DNA of 64,000 bases from Brachyhypopomus gauderio. Lineage: Eukaryota > Chordata > Actinopteri > Gymnotiformes > Hypopomidae. The notes beneath the pieces were generated by a model. That model saw nothing but the letters and a program-made list of their open reading frames with translations, had not been told where the DNA came from and made no database searches. Position numbers and translations under genes: made by a program. Every line of letters starts with the position of its first letter. Within the stretch, counting starts at the first letter, position 1. Where the stretch lies: positions 186,001 through 250,000 of the forward strand of contig NW_027506963.1 in NCBI RefSeq assembly GCF_052324685.1. The letters are read 5' to 3'. Positions 9,311 through 20,729 of the stretch are shown one piece after another.

Positions 9311-10119
9311 AGAGTGGCATTAAATTTCATCTAAGGGGAGTGAAAAAGCTATTAATGTCCAAAAAGACAAAAAATATTTTCAATTCTACTTCTACAGCGC
9401 AAGTCTCAGTCTAACCACACAGTAAAAAAGAAGCATGGTTGGACTAGTATAACACGGCTAAATCAGCCACAGTTTCATTTCAAATTCAATTCAAATACCA
9501 ATTAAAACAGTAGTATTTTGAACCCGTGACTGTTCTTCTATAAAAACATTCACATACACACAGTAGCGCCATTCACTCTAGTTCTCTTGCCAAGTGCATG
9601 TGTGCCATGTCTTGCTATTTGTTATCCATCTTAAAATCAATTTATTTACTTAAAAAACCAAGGGCTGATGCAGGAATACCCTCAACTTGGTGATGTCGCC
9701 TTAAAGATTCTCCTACCTTTTGCTTCGACATATTTGTAGAAATATTGCCATATTTGAGGCAAGGTTCTCAAAAATGACCATTCAAAAGTAAATACTGCAA
9801 TCGTGCACAAATGATTTGATGATTTGAGGCTGTGTTTATCAGACATTGTGCTAATAATTTGCAAGGCAAAGCAGGTCTCACATTAACATGGACTACCTGA
9901 AAGCTTTGGAGGGGCCCAGCTTGAGAATTCATGTTTTTGCCATGGTAATGGTCTTAATTTTTATTCTTGGAGGTCTTAAGTCATTAAATTTGTAGGTCAA
10001 CAATGTGCAGATACTCTGCAAGACGCGGCCCATCCACATTGCCTGCAGGACATAAGAATTTGGCTGTCCAATAATTTTTAAAAATGGAATGATGGCCAAA
10101 CAGAGGCTATTATTATTAT
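9311..10119. other. Repeat-derived spacer after the eIF4G-like gene
   Basis: AT-rich sequence without a coding frame. The start (aggtctttaaatg...) resembles dispersed ggtcttaaat-type repeats of fish. Nothing else is supported. Confidence 0.4.
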
Positions 10120-10520
10120 TTTTTTATCCAGACAGTGTTACACCAAATGCTAAACATCTGGAGCCTTTATTAATAAATACTCAGAGCTACGTAAGGAATC
10201 TCAGCGTTCTCTTTGATTCCACACTTACATTTGATAAACACATAGTACCAGTTTTTATCAGCTAAGGAAAATCTCTAAGCTCAAATCTATTTTAACTTTT
10301 AAAGATATGGAAACAGTTGTTCATGCTTTTATTACATCATGGCTTGATTACTGTAATTCTCTGTATTTGGGTATCAACCAATCAGCTCTGTCACGCCTTC
10401 AGCTTGTTCAAAATGCAGCAGCTAGGCTCCTGACTGGAACTAAGAAAAGGGAGCATATTTCTCCAGTGTTGGCCTCCCTACATTGGCTGCCTGTTAAGTT
10501 CAAATTAAATTTAAGTTAAC
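10120..10520 (+). mobile_element. LINE fragment (L2/Maui-like, post-RT region)
   Basis: Translation with small breaks gives NLSVLFDSTLTFDKH, LKSILTFKDMETVVHAFITS, WLDYCNSLYLGINQSALSRL and LVQNAAARLLTGTKKREHIS, then LASLHWLPV. This is the conserved region downstream of the RT core in fish L2-type LINEs. It is truncated at both ends. Confidence 0.75.
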
Positions 10521-10871
10521 CTTACAAATTCATGTTTGACTGAATATGCCCTCTTAAAGTATGTAGGCATACCGTACTATTTTCATGTTTAACTGAATAA
10601 ACCATTGAACACGAGTAGCCTACATTTTATTGAGCATGTTTTTTTTCTTCAAGTATCAAAGTAGAACAGCTTTCTCAAGCAGTCATTGATGCATTTTGAA
10701 AACAGGAGATCCTCTGTATTAAGAACCCTTATCTCAAAAACGGACTTTTAATCATTACTTGGGTAGCACGCATATTCCGAATGAGCCATTTTAATCTAGA
10801 TTAATTAAGATTAGTTTCAAGATTTCAGTGAGATTAATCTAGATTTTAAAAAATAATCTATGGCCACCCCT
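10521..10871. mobile_element. 3' part of a hAT element related to 19311-20153
   Basis: From 10560 on, the sequence is nearly identical to 19850-20150 (acgagtagcctacattttat, then attaatctagatt, ending ggccacccctaa). The right terminus matches the hAT terminal repeat; the left part is missing. Confidence 0.7.
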
Positions 10872-12239
10872 AATTTTAAATAAAGAAAATATTGTCATTT
10901 TCAGAGCAAGATAGCCTATAGTCGTCTGACAAAAAGACAGAAAACTATCATTTAAAATTGGGTGAATGCTATTGTCTAATTGCTTGTCTCATGCCTGTGC
11001 TATTTTCTAGCTCCACCCTTTTAGCTGTGCTGCCATAGCTAGATTTGCTGGAGCCTTGCACACTATAGTCCATTAATTTATACTTCTCTGTACTAAGACA
11101 TGTCTAATGATCTTGTCTCTCCTCTTGATGAGGTAAACCTACTCCTGACATCATGCTGCTACTGAGTCTCAACCTGTTCCAGCTGTTATGGTCCCCCTGC
11201 TTCACCCCAACTCCACTGCGCTGGACAGATGTTCCTGTGCCAGATGTTTTTCAGACATACGTACACCCAGCAAATCCTTAATCAGAACACACTGACATGT
11301 TGTTCATTCCTTTATCTGTGTGTCTGCACCTCACTTAGAATCTCTCTCCCTGGACTTTTCCATCCCCCTACATCCAGTCTACTGTACCTCCTCTCCTGAT
11401 AAGGAGAACACCAATCACACATATGGTTTATTATTCTTACCAAATTGTCTTAAGACACATCTATTTTGTTCTGTATTCAACTACACATATTATCATTAAA
11501 CTTTAGAACTCTTTCCTGATACTTGTGTGTTGTGAATCTGTTCTCCTGGTTCCTGAAGTGTTCACTTAGGGTGACCGGATCAGAGATGGTGAAAAAGAGG
11601 ACACCTCAGCATGGGCATATAGTTGATATTTATATGAAAATGCTTTACTGGCCCTTAACAAACACTGCAGAAAAAAAACAATGCCCATAAAGGCTATTTG
11701 AACTCTTTTACATTTAAAATGTGCAAAACACAATTACACATTCCCATGACATTCTGTGCTGTGATAAATCATGTGTGGCTCTTTCTCACCAAGTCAAAGT
11801 GTTTGTGTTCTTCTTTTCAATGTCTTTACTTACTAAATAAAAATGGTAGCCTAAAAAATAAATACAAAATTTTAAAAATATTCTTTGTATTTGTCATTTA
11901 AAAAATTGTACACTAAGCCTATGGCTGATACTTTTCAGTCCACCTCATATTGGGCGTATTTTTCAGCAGACTGAATCTTTCCCAACAGTTGACGATTACT
12001 CATCATACTTCAGTTTTACTATTAGCTTACTATTACATCATACTTCAGTGACATGAGATAAGCATGTTAGGTCTCATTGGTGACCCACATGAGGTGAGGT
12101 GATGGGGTGAGGTAACCATCACCCTTCCTCTTCGTCATCGGGCCAAGGTCTCCTTGTTCTCCAGATGTACCATTCTGACGCAAGATCAGGCCGTGCTGCT
12201 CACCGGTTTGTACGTGTCTTTCTCCTTTGACTGTCATGG
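10872..12239. other. AT-rich interspersed-repeat debris
   Basis: Contains a LINE-tail-like stretch (11030-11450), a fragment with gggtgaccggat...aaaagaggacac near 11571-11620, and the motif cgtcatcgggccaaggtct at 12133 that recurs at 16978. No gene is supported. Confidence 0.35.
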
Positions 12240-12432
12240 GATCACCAAGTGTTCAGAAACAGCAACTGCCCTCCCAAGACTTCTGATTGGTCAGAAAGGG
12301 AGGAATGAACTGCTTTGATCTGTGTCCTCTGTCCATGCTGTGCAATTACTGGCCAAGGACACAGAATAATGAAAGGGCATAATTTAGCAGAGTGTCTGAA
12401 GAGATCGATCGATCTATCTATCTATCTATCTA

Positions 12433-12511
<79 letters not shown>

Positions 12512-13191
12512 GCCTGCCTGCCTGCCTGCCTGTCTGTCTGTACGTCTGACTGACTGACTGACTGTCTGACTGATGCCAATGTACATAAATTAACAAAAGG
12601 CAACTTTGTCTTATCTGTGATGGCAGTTAAAGTAGTATGTGTTGAGCAGTGATATTTCAAGCTTATCCTAAATTTGCACACAGGTCAGAAAGCAAAATTT
12701 GCACCCTGGCTACATTCATGTGTTAATGTTGCTAGTCATGAAAAAACCTCTTATTCACTTGTGCTTGTTGCTTGCTCTTCATGGTACCCAGCTGAAAGTG
12801 CCCACCTCTGATAAGTCAGGAGGCACAGTGAATTTTGGAAGGCTGCTGCTCAATTGCTGCCAGAAGGAGTTTGCGAAGGACAAGGACAGCAACGAGCGCA
12901 AGCAGAAGGAGCTGGAAGCCGCATCAGAGGTGCGACAGTCTCACCATCTTGATAGTGCACCTTCCCTCCAAGTGCACATCATTGGATGTGTATTGTTAGA
13001 GTGAAGTCCAGTCGTTTTAGTTGTGTTAAATGTGCCGTATATCCGGGCCTCGTCTCGTGTTAACGCCAACCCCCGATATTTCCCGCCAGGATGAGGAGCG
13101 TCAGCGCCTGATCGAGGAGCTGGACGCCATGAAGGACGAGGCCCGCCACCGTTCCCTCGGTAACATCAAGTTTATCGGGGAGCTGTTTAAA
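12240..13191 (+). repeat. Direct segmental duplicate of 7458-8371 (eIF4G introns and two exons)
   Basis: The sequence runs parallel to 7458-8371 with only small differences: tcaccaagtgttcagaaac at the start and ggggagctgtttaa at the end. The tetranucleotide tract differs strongly: (ATCT)n in the parent, mostly (CTGT)n here. The right breakpoint is inside the GELFK codons of the MIF4G core exon. Confidence 0.95.
12414..12540. repeat. (ATCT)n/(CTGT)n/(CTGC)n compound microsatellite
   Basis: A short (ATCT)n start followed by a long CTGT run, five CTGC units and CTGT again. It is the counterpart of the pure ATCT run at 7622-7712. Confidence 0.95.
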
Positions 13192-13194
13192 TGA
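12792..13194 (+). pseudogene. Partial eIF4G MIF4G duplicate (two exons), ends in TGA and AATAAA
   Basis: Exon 12792-12929 is a copy of 7975-8112. Exon 13090-13194 copies the first part of 8273-8506 ([14 protein letters not shown] to IKFIGELFK) and then meets TGA at 13192-13194, created by the breakpoint. AATAAA (13194-13199) overlaps the stop. Splice sites of both exons are kept. There is no promoter or start codon of its own, so it is probably inert unless used as an alternative 3' end. Confidence 0.8.
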
Positions 13195-13329
13195 ATAAAG
13201 CAATATTTTCTTATGGATCTGTCAGTAATTTCAAGTGAAAACATTTTTCAACAAGCAAACAGATAAAAACAAACTTCCTTCAAAGAAAACATGTCCTGTA
13301 CATTAAATGAATAAAGTAATAAAGGTTTG

Positions 13330-13770
13330 AAAAGTGCTGGAATTTAGGCTAAAGTACTTGAAAATGCTTGAAATTGTAACGACTTTGTTTCACAACCAAT
13401 ATCTGTCTGACTGAACTGTTCTCTTGTATTACATTAAGCCTCTTGTAATTCCAGGACGAAACATGAGAGAACGTGAAGACGTTAAGATTGGGCGTTTAGA
13501 AAATAAACAACCATTAAATAATGTGAATAAAAAAGCGAATTATTTTGAATCATTTCGAGTATATGTATAAATATTTAACTTAATTAAGTTTAACTGGTGC
13601 GCGCAGTTACAAAATTCGAGAGGTGCACGACCTTGCGAATCGACAGCATGCGACGCCCTCATGCACGGGCGGAGCCACTGCGATTACGTCATTATCGTCC
13701 ACGCAGACCCTCGCCGCTTGTGTGCAATGCAGTGACTTCGCGGGCAACCGTTGCATTGTGGGGAATGTAG
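13330..13770 (+). mobile_element. Dispersed MITE-like repeat, family copy 1 of 4
   Basis: Contains aaaatgcttgaaattgtaac, gtaattccaggacgaaacatg, gaacgtgaagacgtta, gggcgtttagaaaataaac and a CpG-rich end (tgcacgacct...cgcagaccctcgc). The same sequence recurs at about 28857-29155 (-), 36340-36832 (-) and 53322-53818 (+). It starts with aggtttgaaaagtgctgg-like sequence right after the eIF4G duplicate. Confidence 0.75.
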
Positions 13771-13779
13771 TGTTTGTGC

Positions 13780-13936
13780 GTGCAAAACACCATCGGGCGG
13801 CTATGGCCGGCGGGCCGGTTCTAATAGTAATTAAATATCATCCAGGGGGCCATAGATAATCAATTCATCACATCACATATGTCAATATGTCAAGGCCAGA
13901 TCCGGCCCGCGGGCCTTGACTTTGACATATGTGATG
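13780..13936. repeat. GC-rich repeat ending in a perfect-stem palindrome
   Basis: Contains gccggcgggccgg and then an inverted repeat: catcacatatgtcaa is matched by ttgacatatgtgatg (15 bp each), with inner gtcaaggcc/ggccttgac pairs around ccggcccgcgg. It can fold into one hairpin at about 13874-13935. The style is of a hAT-derived fish repeat, but the family is not proven. Confidence 0.6.
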
Positions 13937-16900
13937 TACAGCTACAATTTATTTCCGGTGATAATGAAACCAGAAAATTGTTACTAGAATAACAACATAT
14001 TCTGCTACATTAATCGATAACATTTTCACTAACAAGATTGATAGTGCAATAGTTGGGGGACTGCTCATAAATGACATAAGTGATCACCTACCGGTTTTTG
14101 CAGTTTTCCAAAACTTAGTTGATGTACAAAATAAACACAGGCCAAGTATCAATAAAGTGAAAAGACACAGAACTCCAAAAGCTATCACTGCCCTTAAAAT
14201 GGACTTAATGCAACAAAACTGGACAGAGGTATATGCAAATCATGATCCAAACAAAGCATATCAGGCATTCTTGTCTACTTTTATTATGTTATATGAAAAA
14301 AACTGTCCATTAAAAAAACTAACACAAAGGACTAAAAATGCTAACAAACCTTGGATTACGAAGGGGATTGCTAATGCTAATAGCAAGAAAAATTTATTAT
14401 ATAAGAAATTTTTTTAATTAAGAACAAAAGAAGTGGAGATTAAATATAAAATATATAAAAATAAATTAATAAGTGTGATGAGATTTAGCAAAAAGGAACA
14501 TTACCAGAAACTGTTAGAAAGGTATAGGAGCAACACTCAACAGACTTGGAGTGTTCTAAACAGCATTATTAAAAATGGACGAGGAAGAGAAGACAATATA
14601 GATTACATTTTAAAAGATGACAACACAAGTATAAATGAAATAAAAGAAATTGTAAATGAATTTAATCATAATTTGTGAATGTTGGGCCCACTTTAGCAAA
14701 AGCGATCGAGAAAATAAGAAATACAGAAGAAATAGGTGAAGATATCAACAAAACAACTCACTCCATCTTTGTTAGGGGAACTGAGGAAAAGGAAATTTTG
14801 GATATTGTAAATAAATTCAAAAACAAAAAATCCACCGATTCGACTGACATTGATATGTCATTGATAAAAGATACTATAGAATGCACAGTAAAACCAATTA
14901 CACATATTTGCAACCAATCTTTTAAGACAGGTATTTTTCCCAATGAAATGAAAACAGCTAAAATCATACCTATATATAAAAATGGAGACAGACACAAACT
15001 CACCAACTATAGACCTGTTTCTTAGCTCCATCAGTTCGCCAAGATCCATCCTTCCATCCATTATCTGAACCAGTTGATCCCGCTAGTCGGGGTAACGGGA
15101 GAGCTGGAGCCAATCCCAGCAACTCCGGGCGAAGGCAGGGTACACCATGGGCAGGTCGCCAGTCCACCGCACGGCCAACACACACACACGCACACCTACG
15201 GGCAATTTAGAGTGACCAACCAACCTAACACGCATGTCTTTGGACCGTGGGAGGAAACCGGAGTACCTGGAGAAAACCCACACAGGCACAGGGAGAACAT
15301 GCAAACTCCACACAGAGCAGCCCAGACCGAGAATCGAACCCAGACCGCCTTGCTGTGAGGCAACAGCGCTAACCACCACACCACCGTGCCGCCCCAGTTC
15401 TCCAAGATTTTAGAAAAAAATTTTGTAGACAGACTTGATAATTTTATAAATAAACACAGATTACTAAGTGATAATCAATATGGATTTAGAGCAAATAGGT
15501 CCACCTCAATGGCAGTGATGCAACTGGTAGAGGAGATTTCCACTGCAATAGATAATAGGGAGTATACTGTTGGGGTGTTTATAGACCTAAAGAAGGCTTT
15601 TGACACTGTAGATCATGACTTACTCATGAATAAACTGGAGAGATATGGGATTAGAGGACTAGCATATTCATGGCTCAAAAGTTACCTAGAAGATAGACAT
15701 CAATATGTACAAATAAGCAATATTCAATCTGATCTATTGAAGATCACATGTGGGGTTCCGCAAGGATCAGTACTAGGACCAAAACTGTTTATATTGTACA
15801 TAAATGACATCTGTAAAGTATCTGAATGTATGATGATGATGATACCAATTTAAATTGCTCTGGACAAAGTTTAGAACAACTTCTGAATACAGTGGAACGG
15901 GAATTAAAAGAGTTTAAAAAATGGTTTGATATGAACAAATTGTCACTGAATTTGAGTAAAACAAATTTTATAGTATTTGGCAATAGACAAATCAAGAATA
16001 ATATAAAAATTAGGATTGATTATGTTAATATAGAGAGGAAATATGAAAACAAATTTCTAGGTGTTATAATCGATCACAAATTATGCTGGAAACAACACAA
16101 ACTATGTAAAAACAAAAATGGCTAAACTATTGCAATATTACATAAAACTAAAGATATTCTAAATCAATCATCACTCTATTATTTCATAATCCCATACATG
16201 ACCTACTGTGTGGAGATATGAGGAAACGCATATAAAACCAACACTAAACCAATATTCATGTTACAGAAGAAAGCTATAAGAATTATAAACCGATCCAATT
16301 ATCATGAATCAACAAAATATTTATTAATTTTAAAACTTTAAAATTCAGTGACCTAGTTGAACTCCATACAGCTTTGATACTGTACAAAGCTAAAAAAAAT
16401 ATGCTTCCGACCAATATTCAGAAACTAAAGTGACTACATATGAACTCAGGGAAACAGGTATGTTTAAAAAAATAAGAGTAAGAACTAATGCAAAAAGTAG
16501 ATGTATATCTGTCAAAGGGGTAAACTTGTGGAACAGTTGTGACAAGGACATAAAAATGTGCAGTTCACTTGTCAAATTTAAAAACATGCTTAAAAATAAG
16601 GTAATAGAAACTTATAAAAAGAGAAATAATGTTATATATATATAACTTGTTATTGATTTTTAATAATAATGTATGATTGTTCTGGAGATGAGCAAAGTGT
16701 ATTATTAATAACAATTGGAAAATATATATATATTTGATTAAAAAGGGTAGTCAATATAACCTAATGCTTCAGACTATACCTTTTTCGGTTATTGTTATTA
16801 TTTTCACTATTATAACCATCATTATTTATTAAATATTATTATTTTACTTTCTTTTTCTTTCATGTAAATGTATTTGTGTACATATGTGTTTATATATATG

Positions 16901-16966
16901 TTTATATGTATATGTACGTATATATGTACGTTTCTTTAAAAACCTAAATAAACTCTAAACTCTAAC
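13937..16966 (+). mobile_element. LINE retrotransposon with broken endonuclease/RT ORF and short tandem tail
   Basis: In order: a linker region (14157-14417, 14433-14678), an RT N-terminal region with AKIIPIYKNGDRHKLTNYRP (up to 15025), then after an inserted SINE FSKILEKNFVDRLDNF, VGVFIDLKKAFDTVDHDLL (first catalytic Asp) and CGVPQGSVLGPKLFILYIND. The FADD-type box is damaged near 15826 by a frameshift. Downstream come DMNKLSLNLSKTNFIVFG and FLGVIIDHKLCWK. The 3' end is (aactct)-type repeats at 16945-16966. Jockey/CR1/L2-like by motif; inactive because of many stops and shifts. Confidence 0.85.
15046..15394 (-). mobile_element. V-SINE-like element inserted in the LINE (14-bp target duplication)
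   Basis: A 349-bp insert flanked by cagttcgccaagat (15032-15045) and cagttctccaagat (15395-15408), a LINE-type target duplication. On the - strand it starts ggcggcacggtggtgtggtg, with a tRNA-like head containing a B-box-like ggttcgattc. The conserved central words tgtggagtttgcatgttctc and tccaaagacatgcg are typical of the fish DANA/HE1 (V-SINE) superfamily. It splits the RT coding region between TNYRPVS and the PQFSKILEK block. Confidence 0.85.
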
Positions 16967-17227
16967 ATGAGTCATCGGGCCAAGGTCTCTTTGTTTCTCC
17001 GGTTCGCCAGATGTACCATTTTGACGCAGGTCATCCTCATCTACAAACACGAGAAATTTGCGGCTTTCAACTCACAAGGAGTGCCCGCTGTCAGGGAAAT
17101 TTGCTAATGTCATTTAAGATCACATAAGAATGTTATGATTTAGTACATGTCCTTCTGATTAGCAGAAAAACTGAATAAGGTTGATAAGTGATTCGGTTCA
17201 GTGATTTATTTGTAATTATGTCCTTGT
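16967..17227. other. Spacer with a repeat shared with 12128-12185
   Basis: The first 55 bp (gtcatcgggccaaggtctc...agatgtaccat...tgacgca) are near-identical to 12131-12185. The rest has no recognised feature but leads directly into the hAT-like transposase, so it may be the 5' part of that element. Confidence 0.4.
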
Positions 17228-19155
17228 TTGTGTGTAACTGGCGTCAGAGGAATCTGGACTGAGATTGGACTGCATATATGCACTCATGGTTTGGCCCCTC
17301 ATTTCAGGACTCTGCTAAGCAAGAAACTCTCTACAGGTCAGGAGGATTACGTGCTACTTTTTGATGAAAGCCTGAATAAAAAAACACAAACAAAACAATG
17401 TGACTTTCATGTTAGATTGTGGGATGGAGACAAAGTAGTAACCAGGTTCCTAGATGCAAAATTCCTGAGACATGCGACAGCCCTAAACCTCCAGTCAATG
17501 TATGACAAAACCACTGAAAATTTACCCAAGAAGAAACTTATACAGATCTCAATGGATGGTCCCATTGTTAATTGGGCATTTTATTCCAAAGTTGAAAAAT
17601 CCCTGCAAGATGTACACAACACGCGTCTTATCAACTTTGGAAGTTGTGGGCTTCACATAGTCCATGGGGCATTTAAAATAGGCATGGAAGGTACTGGTTG
17701 GAAAGTTGACAGTGTGCTTCGAGCAATGCATTAGCTTCTAAAAGATTGTCCAGCCCGAAGGGAGGAGTATGAAAAGATAGTGGGGTCAGGTGCCCCAAAG
17801 CCCCTGAAGTATTGTCAAACTAGGTGGGTTGAAAATGTGCCTGTGCTTGAAAGGGCTTTGGATGTCCTACCGTACATGTCTGCTTATGTACGTTCCGTAA
17901 ATGAAAATGTGTGTCCAAAGCCAGACACCAAATCATTTGATGTTGTCAAGGAGGCTGTTGGCGACCCACTTATGACAGCAAAACTGAATTTTATTTTGTC
18001 AGTATGTAGGGAAGTCACCCCCTTTCTGAAAGATTAACAAACTGACAAACCAATGGTGCCATTCCTGGCCAAAGATCTGTACAAAATACTGAAGAGCCTG
18101 ATGCTCAGATTTATTAAATCTGATAAAATGGAGGCGGCATCGACCCCTAAAAAACTCCTAGACATTGAGGTGAACGATCCATCCTGCCATCTTGATTCCT
18201 CACAGGTCGATATAGGATTTGTTGCCGGAAGGATTGTGAGGGATTTATCTACAACAAAAGCAATCAGCCAAAAAACCTCACTACTCTTCAAAAATGCCTG
18301 TAAAAAGTGCTTGCTTTTGACCACTCAGAAGCTTAGTGAGAAATCTCCCCTGAAATATTCTCGTGTCTCATCTTGCATTCCTGGACCCTAGGAATATGGC
18401 AGGTGACAATGTGAGTGTTGGCAGATCAAATTTTAAGAGGGCGTGGAATAACCTTGTAGCACATGTCCACCGTGTTAATGAAGATGAGTGTGATGACCTG
18501 ATCCGTCTCTACAATCAGTTCATAGATGAAGTTGCCCAGCCTCAGTGCTCTGATTTCTCAAATTTCAACCCATACAGAGACAGGGTAGACACATTTTTGC
18601 ATGACAGGATGTCGGAACAGGAACCATATGGTAAGCTATGGATACTTTGCCGCCAACTCCTCTTGATTTCACATGGACAAGCCTCTGTAGAACAAGGATT
18701 CTCGATCAACCATAAGATTGAAGTTGAGAATTTGGCAGAGGATTCTTATGTTGCACTGAGGTGCATACTAGACCACCTAAGGGCAGTAGATGGCCTCCAT
18801 AATATCGTAATAAGACAGGCCGCTCTTAATGAGTGTTGGTGCCGCAAGACAGCGATATGTCTTACATCTTGAAGACATGCGAAAGCAAAAAGCTGTAGAG
18901 GAAAAAGACAAAAAGAGAAAGCATGTCCTAGATGAAATTGATGACCTGAAAAATAAGAAAAGAAGATTTGAAGAGGATGTGGCTGCTATTGAGACAAGTG
19001 CTGATAAACTAGCACCTGAAGCAGAGAAAATAGGCAAACTTACCCTTATTGTCAAGTCAAACAGTCTGCGAAGAGGAGCAAAGGAGAAAAAGGAGGCAAT
19101 GGCTGAAATGGAAAAACTGCTTGATGAGAAACTAAAGGAACTGAAAAACAAATGA
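17228..19155 (+). pseudogene. hAT-like transposase, decayed, with C-terminal coiled coil
   Basis: Pieces in order: 17228-17734 (YVLLFDESLNKKTQ, LIQISMDGPIVNW, FGSCGLHIVHGAFK), 17780-18037 (CQTRWVENVPVLERAL), 18053-18391, 18363-18872 (LLLISHGQASVEQGFSINHK) and 18829-19155. The CxxH motif, TRW box and S.E..FS block match the hAT (RNase-H-fold DDE) layout, with candidate Asp residues in LFDES and SMDGP and Glu in SVEQ. The last part is a highly charged coiled coil (LDEIDDLKNKKRRFEEDV and onward), unusual for hAT. In-frame stops at 17732 and 18036 and shifts near 18385 and 18845 make it inactive. No BED finger is seen upstream. Confidence 0.65.
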
Positions 19156-19302
19156 AAGAATCAATGCAAAACCAAAGGGCTTTTTGATCGGTCACAAACA
19201 AATCAAACTATGGTATAAAGTTTCATACCATATTGGAAAGGTAGGGACTTATTTTTTAAGAAAAGAAACTGGTGTATCAAGTGTTGTTGAATTAAAAACA
19301 GG
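19156..19302. other. Spacer
   Basis: Short AT-rich stretch between the transposase remnant and the hAT insertion; no feature seen. Confidence 0.4.
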
Positions 19303-19310
19303 GTTTATAC

Positions 19311-20153
19311 TAGTGGTGGGCCGTTAACGGCGTTCGTTAATTTGATACTCTTATCGGGCGATATAAAAATTATCGCCGTTAATCTATTCTTAAAGTTGGG
19401 TTGGGAACTGGGTCAAAATGGGTAAGCAAACTATGATGACTTTCAACTTGATAGTTTCGGCTGTATTCCTAACCAAATTGCACAGTAGGGGCGAGAACGA
19501 GTTTTCAAACCTGTGAATTACACATCGTACGTGTGTTTACATGGATGCAGCCACGAAGTCGCCAAGTTTGCTTCATGGAAAATTCATTTTAGGAACATAA
19601 AATGTTACCGGAGCGGAGCTCGGAGCGGTCGTTTTCTGCATGGTCCTAGCGCTAGATTCGTCGCTATTTAAATATTTCTTCTTAACCGTTAAAACTGCAG
19701 AGGACCAAAACCGACTTTTGAAAAAGTGCCCCCCAAATTACATCCGTGAGGTTAAATGTACTAAATGTTGGCTTACATTTCAAATATCATGTTTAGCTGA
19801 ATAAACATGTTATAAACCCCTTTTAATGTACAGTATGTAGGCTTACAAATTCATGTTTAACTGAATAAACCGTTGAACACGAGTAGCCTACATTTTATTG
19901 AGCATGTTTTTTTTCTTCAAGTATCAAAGTAGAACAGCTTTCTCAAGCAGTCATTGATGCAGTTTGGAAACAGGAGATGAGCCCCTGGTCTAATGCATCC
20001 TCTGTATTAAGAAACCCTATCTCAAAAACTGACTTTTAGTCATTACTTGGGTAGCACGCATATGAGCCATTTTAATATAGATTAATCTAGATTAATTTCA
20101 AGATTTCAGTGAGATAAATCTAGATTAAAAAAATTAGTCTATGCCCACCCCTA
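19311..20153. mobile_element. Non-autonomous hAT element (843 bp), perfect 8-bp target duplication
   Basis: Termini tagtggtgggc and gcccaccccta are inverted repeats. The flanks gtttatac (19303-19310 and 20154-20161) are identical. The interior carries short attaatctagatt words near the right end and no transposase. A truncated relative is at 10521-10871. Confidence 0.92.
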
Positions 20154-20161
20154 GTTTATAC

Positions 20162-20438
20162 TAATAGTGTCAGTTTTACTTGTTACGGTAACCGTGTGTA
20201 CCACAGCCCCCTAGTCATCACTACTGTGTGTGTGTGTGTGTGTCTTGTATTGATTCTGACCTTATATGCCATTCAAAGTCTTCTGAATTTGCAATAACAC
20301 TGTTTTATTTTGATAACATATTCAGTGGTAGCACTAAGTAAATGCCGCCAGTTGGGGTCCTTGAATTTGAGCAAATTGGTCCTGGAAAGTCATTGAAAGG
20401 TCCTTGAATTTGATGTTAATCAAGGCGTGGGAACCCTG
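20162..20438. other. Repeat debris up to the segmental-duplication breakpoint
   Basis: A short (GT)n at 20221-20242 and a dispersed repeat with ggtccttgaatttgagcaaa and ttgaaaggtccttgaatttg. It stops exactly where homology to 43744 begins. Confidence 0.5.
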
Positions 20439-20729
20439 TATCATATCGCTTGTGTTTTTCAGATTTCATGAGAATCCAGCGCTTTACAGCTCATTGTCCC
20501 AAGTTTGAATGTTTTTCAGCAAAGTTCACATCGCGCCTCATACAAATCACTGGAAGGTTTCAGCCAGCCACAATATTTTTCATCCTCCAGCCACTTGTCA
20601 CTGAATGGACATTTACCCATATCTGCATGGGAGCCTTGTATTGTTGTTCCCGCCGCAGCCCTCAAATAAGAAAAGCAGCTTGTTAGGCAGCTAAAGCATT
20701 CGTCTGCTGTTTCCACCTGTTAGGTGATG

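Noticed and set aside
12414..12540. Could the CTGT/CTGC array be a CRISPR or coding repeat
   Set aside because: Simple tetranucleotide repeat without spacers, in intron-derived sequence of a eukaryote.
15340..15394. tRNA gene on the - strand
   Set aside because: The B-box-like sequence belongs to the tRNA-derived head of a SINE; no complete cloverleaf is formed.
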